Shown: positions 63,403-64,000 of the stretch, in pieces
How positions within the stretch are numbered: position 1 is the stretch's first letter
How the letters are laid out: each line of letters starts with the position of its first letter
NCBI RefSeq assembly: GCF_001293685.1
Contig: NZ_BCAG01000003.1
Location: 2,768,501 to 2,832,500 of the forward strand
DNA length: 64,000 nt
Reading direction: 5' to 3'
Origin: Desulfatitalea tepidiphila
GTDB lineage: Bacteria; Desulfobacterota; Desulfobacteria; Desulfobacterales; Desulfosarcinaceae
Made by a program: the position numbers and the translations under genes
Notes under the pieces: generated by a model
The model's database searches: none
Told to the model about the DNA's origin: nothing
The model's input: the letters and a program-made list of their open reading frames with translations, nothing else

Positions 63403-64000
63403 ATGGCCAGCATAAGAGACGCGCGACCCCAAAAAGAGATGAGTCTCATCGGGCGGGCCCTTCATAAGCGGCTTAACAGGCCTGTTGAGTCCTATGAGAA
63501 GCGAATGGTCAACAACATGACCACCTTGTATCAGGTCATCCGCAAGGGAGACATCGTGCTGGTCGAGGGCCGCGCGGAAATCAGTCGAATCATCAAACTG
63601 ATGACCAACAGCACCTGGAGCCACTCGGCCATATATGTGGGAGACGCCCTCGAAAAATCGACCGATGAAAACGTCAAAAGGACATTGAAATATGCAGAAG
63701 AACCCCATCGCCGGCACATGCTGATCGAGGCAGATTCGGTAACTGGTGTCGCCGCTGCGCCCCTGAAGAAATACGCCGATGAAAATATCCGCATATGCAG
63801 GCCCTTTGGTATCTCGACGCAGGATTTGGAAGTCGTGGTCGCCGAGGTCATCACAAACCTGGGGAAGCATTACGACCACCGCAATATTCTCGATCTGGGC
63901 TTGATGCTTCTCCCCTCTTTCCTCAATCCTTTTAAAAAGAGAACCATCAAAGCCTGTTTAGGGGGCTGCTCGGAATACGAAGTCATTTGTTCCGGAATGA
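63403..64000 (+). CDS. YiiX/YebB-type permuted papain-fold protein, 3' truncated by window
   Basis: The frame is open to the window end (199 codons). After a charged N-terminus comes KGDIVLVEGR, then TWSHSAIYVGD with the catalytic-type histidine, and EVICSG with the expected catalytic cysteine, in the His-before-Cys order of permuted NlpC/P60 (YiiX, C92) proteins. TGAGGACTGG precedes the ATG. These are thiol hydrolases acting on lipids or peptides. The C terminus is not seen. Confidence 0.7.
   Translation, partial: MASIRDARPQKEMSLIGRALHKRLNRPVESYEKRMVNNMTTLYQVIRKGDIVLVEGRAEISRIIKLMTNSTWSHSAIYVGDALEKSTDENVKRTLKYAEEPHRRHMLIEADSVTGVAAAPLKKYADENIRICRPFGISTQDLEVVVAEVITNLGKHYDHRNILDLGLMLLPSFLNPFKKRTIKACLGGCSEYEVICSGM

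Overview
The window is about 64 kb of GC-rich bacterial chromosome (the IS element and the intergenic repeats are AT-richer). Gene content points to an anaerobic Desulfobacterota (deltaproteobacterial, Desulfosarcina/Desulfobacteraceae-like) chemotroph: indolepyruvate:ferredoxin oxidoreductase, flavodiiron protein, class I hybrid cluster protein, multihaem cytochromes, Two-CW cysteine domains, PilY1-type pili and interspersed palindromic repeats of a kind I associate with that group. No sulfate-reduction gene lies in the window, so the lineage is inferred.

Layout. 1-8 kb: iorAB, an orphan family 5 solute-binding protein followed by a hybrid histidine kinase, and a cysteine-rich protein. 8-18 kb: housekeeping and accessory genes (CDF metal exporter, YhcC-type radical SAM protein, cold-shock protein, CBS protein, nadE, DUF4124 and DUF2062 proteins, Ca/Na antiporter, second hybrid kinase). 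18-50 kb: a nitrogen-oxide island. It holds a NapC/NrfH-type tetrahaem quinol dehydrogenase with an octahaem HAO-family cytochrome, a Ser/Thr kinase and PP2C phosphatase pair, a class I amidotransferase leading narGHJI, a TDT/SLAC1-type channel, an IS4-family insertion, two paralogous dihydroorotate-dehydrogenase-like flavoproteins around hemerythrin, qNOR (norB) and a MetE/UroD-like protein, then an ABC/LolA-like/beta-barrel set, CBS and HPP proteins, flavodiiron NO reductase, Hcp, a class III nucleotide cyclase and a flavoredoxin-like flavin reductase. 50-54.7 kb: katG and perR, two tiny genes, a flavin-reductase remnant and an SRPBCC protein. 54.7-62 kb: a minor pilin operon (fimT, pilW, pilV, pilX, pilY1). 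62-64 kb: zinc-ribbon protein, SixA and a truncated YiiX-type papain-fold protein.

How it fits. NarGHI would make nitrite from nitrate at the quinone pool. The HAO-like cytochrome and its NapC partner are candidates to take nitrite (or hydroxylamine) onward in the absence of nrfA. qNOR, FprA and Hcp would remove NO and hydroxylamine. HPP and TDT proteins are the only candidate N-oxyanion transporters, since narK is absent. Three palindromes of the form TTGACTYAAGTCAA lie in front of the kinase/phosphatase, amidotransferase-nar and MetE-like operons. Each has a -10-like hexamer at almost the same offset, so a single CRP/FNR-superfamily regulator, not encoded here, probably controls the island. 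The least explained part is the paired DHOD-like proteins plus MetE/UroD-like protein locked into the NO-reduction genes.
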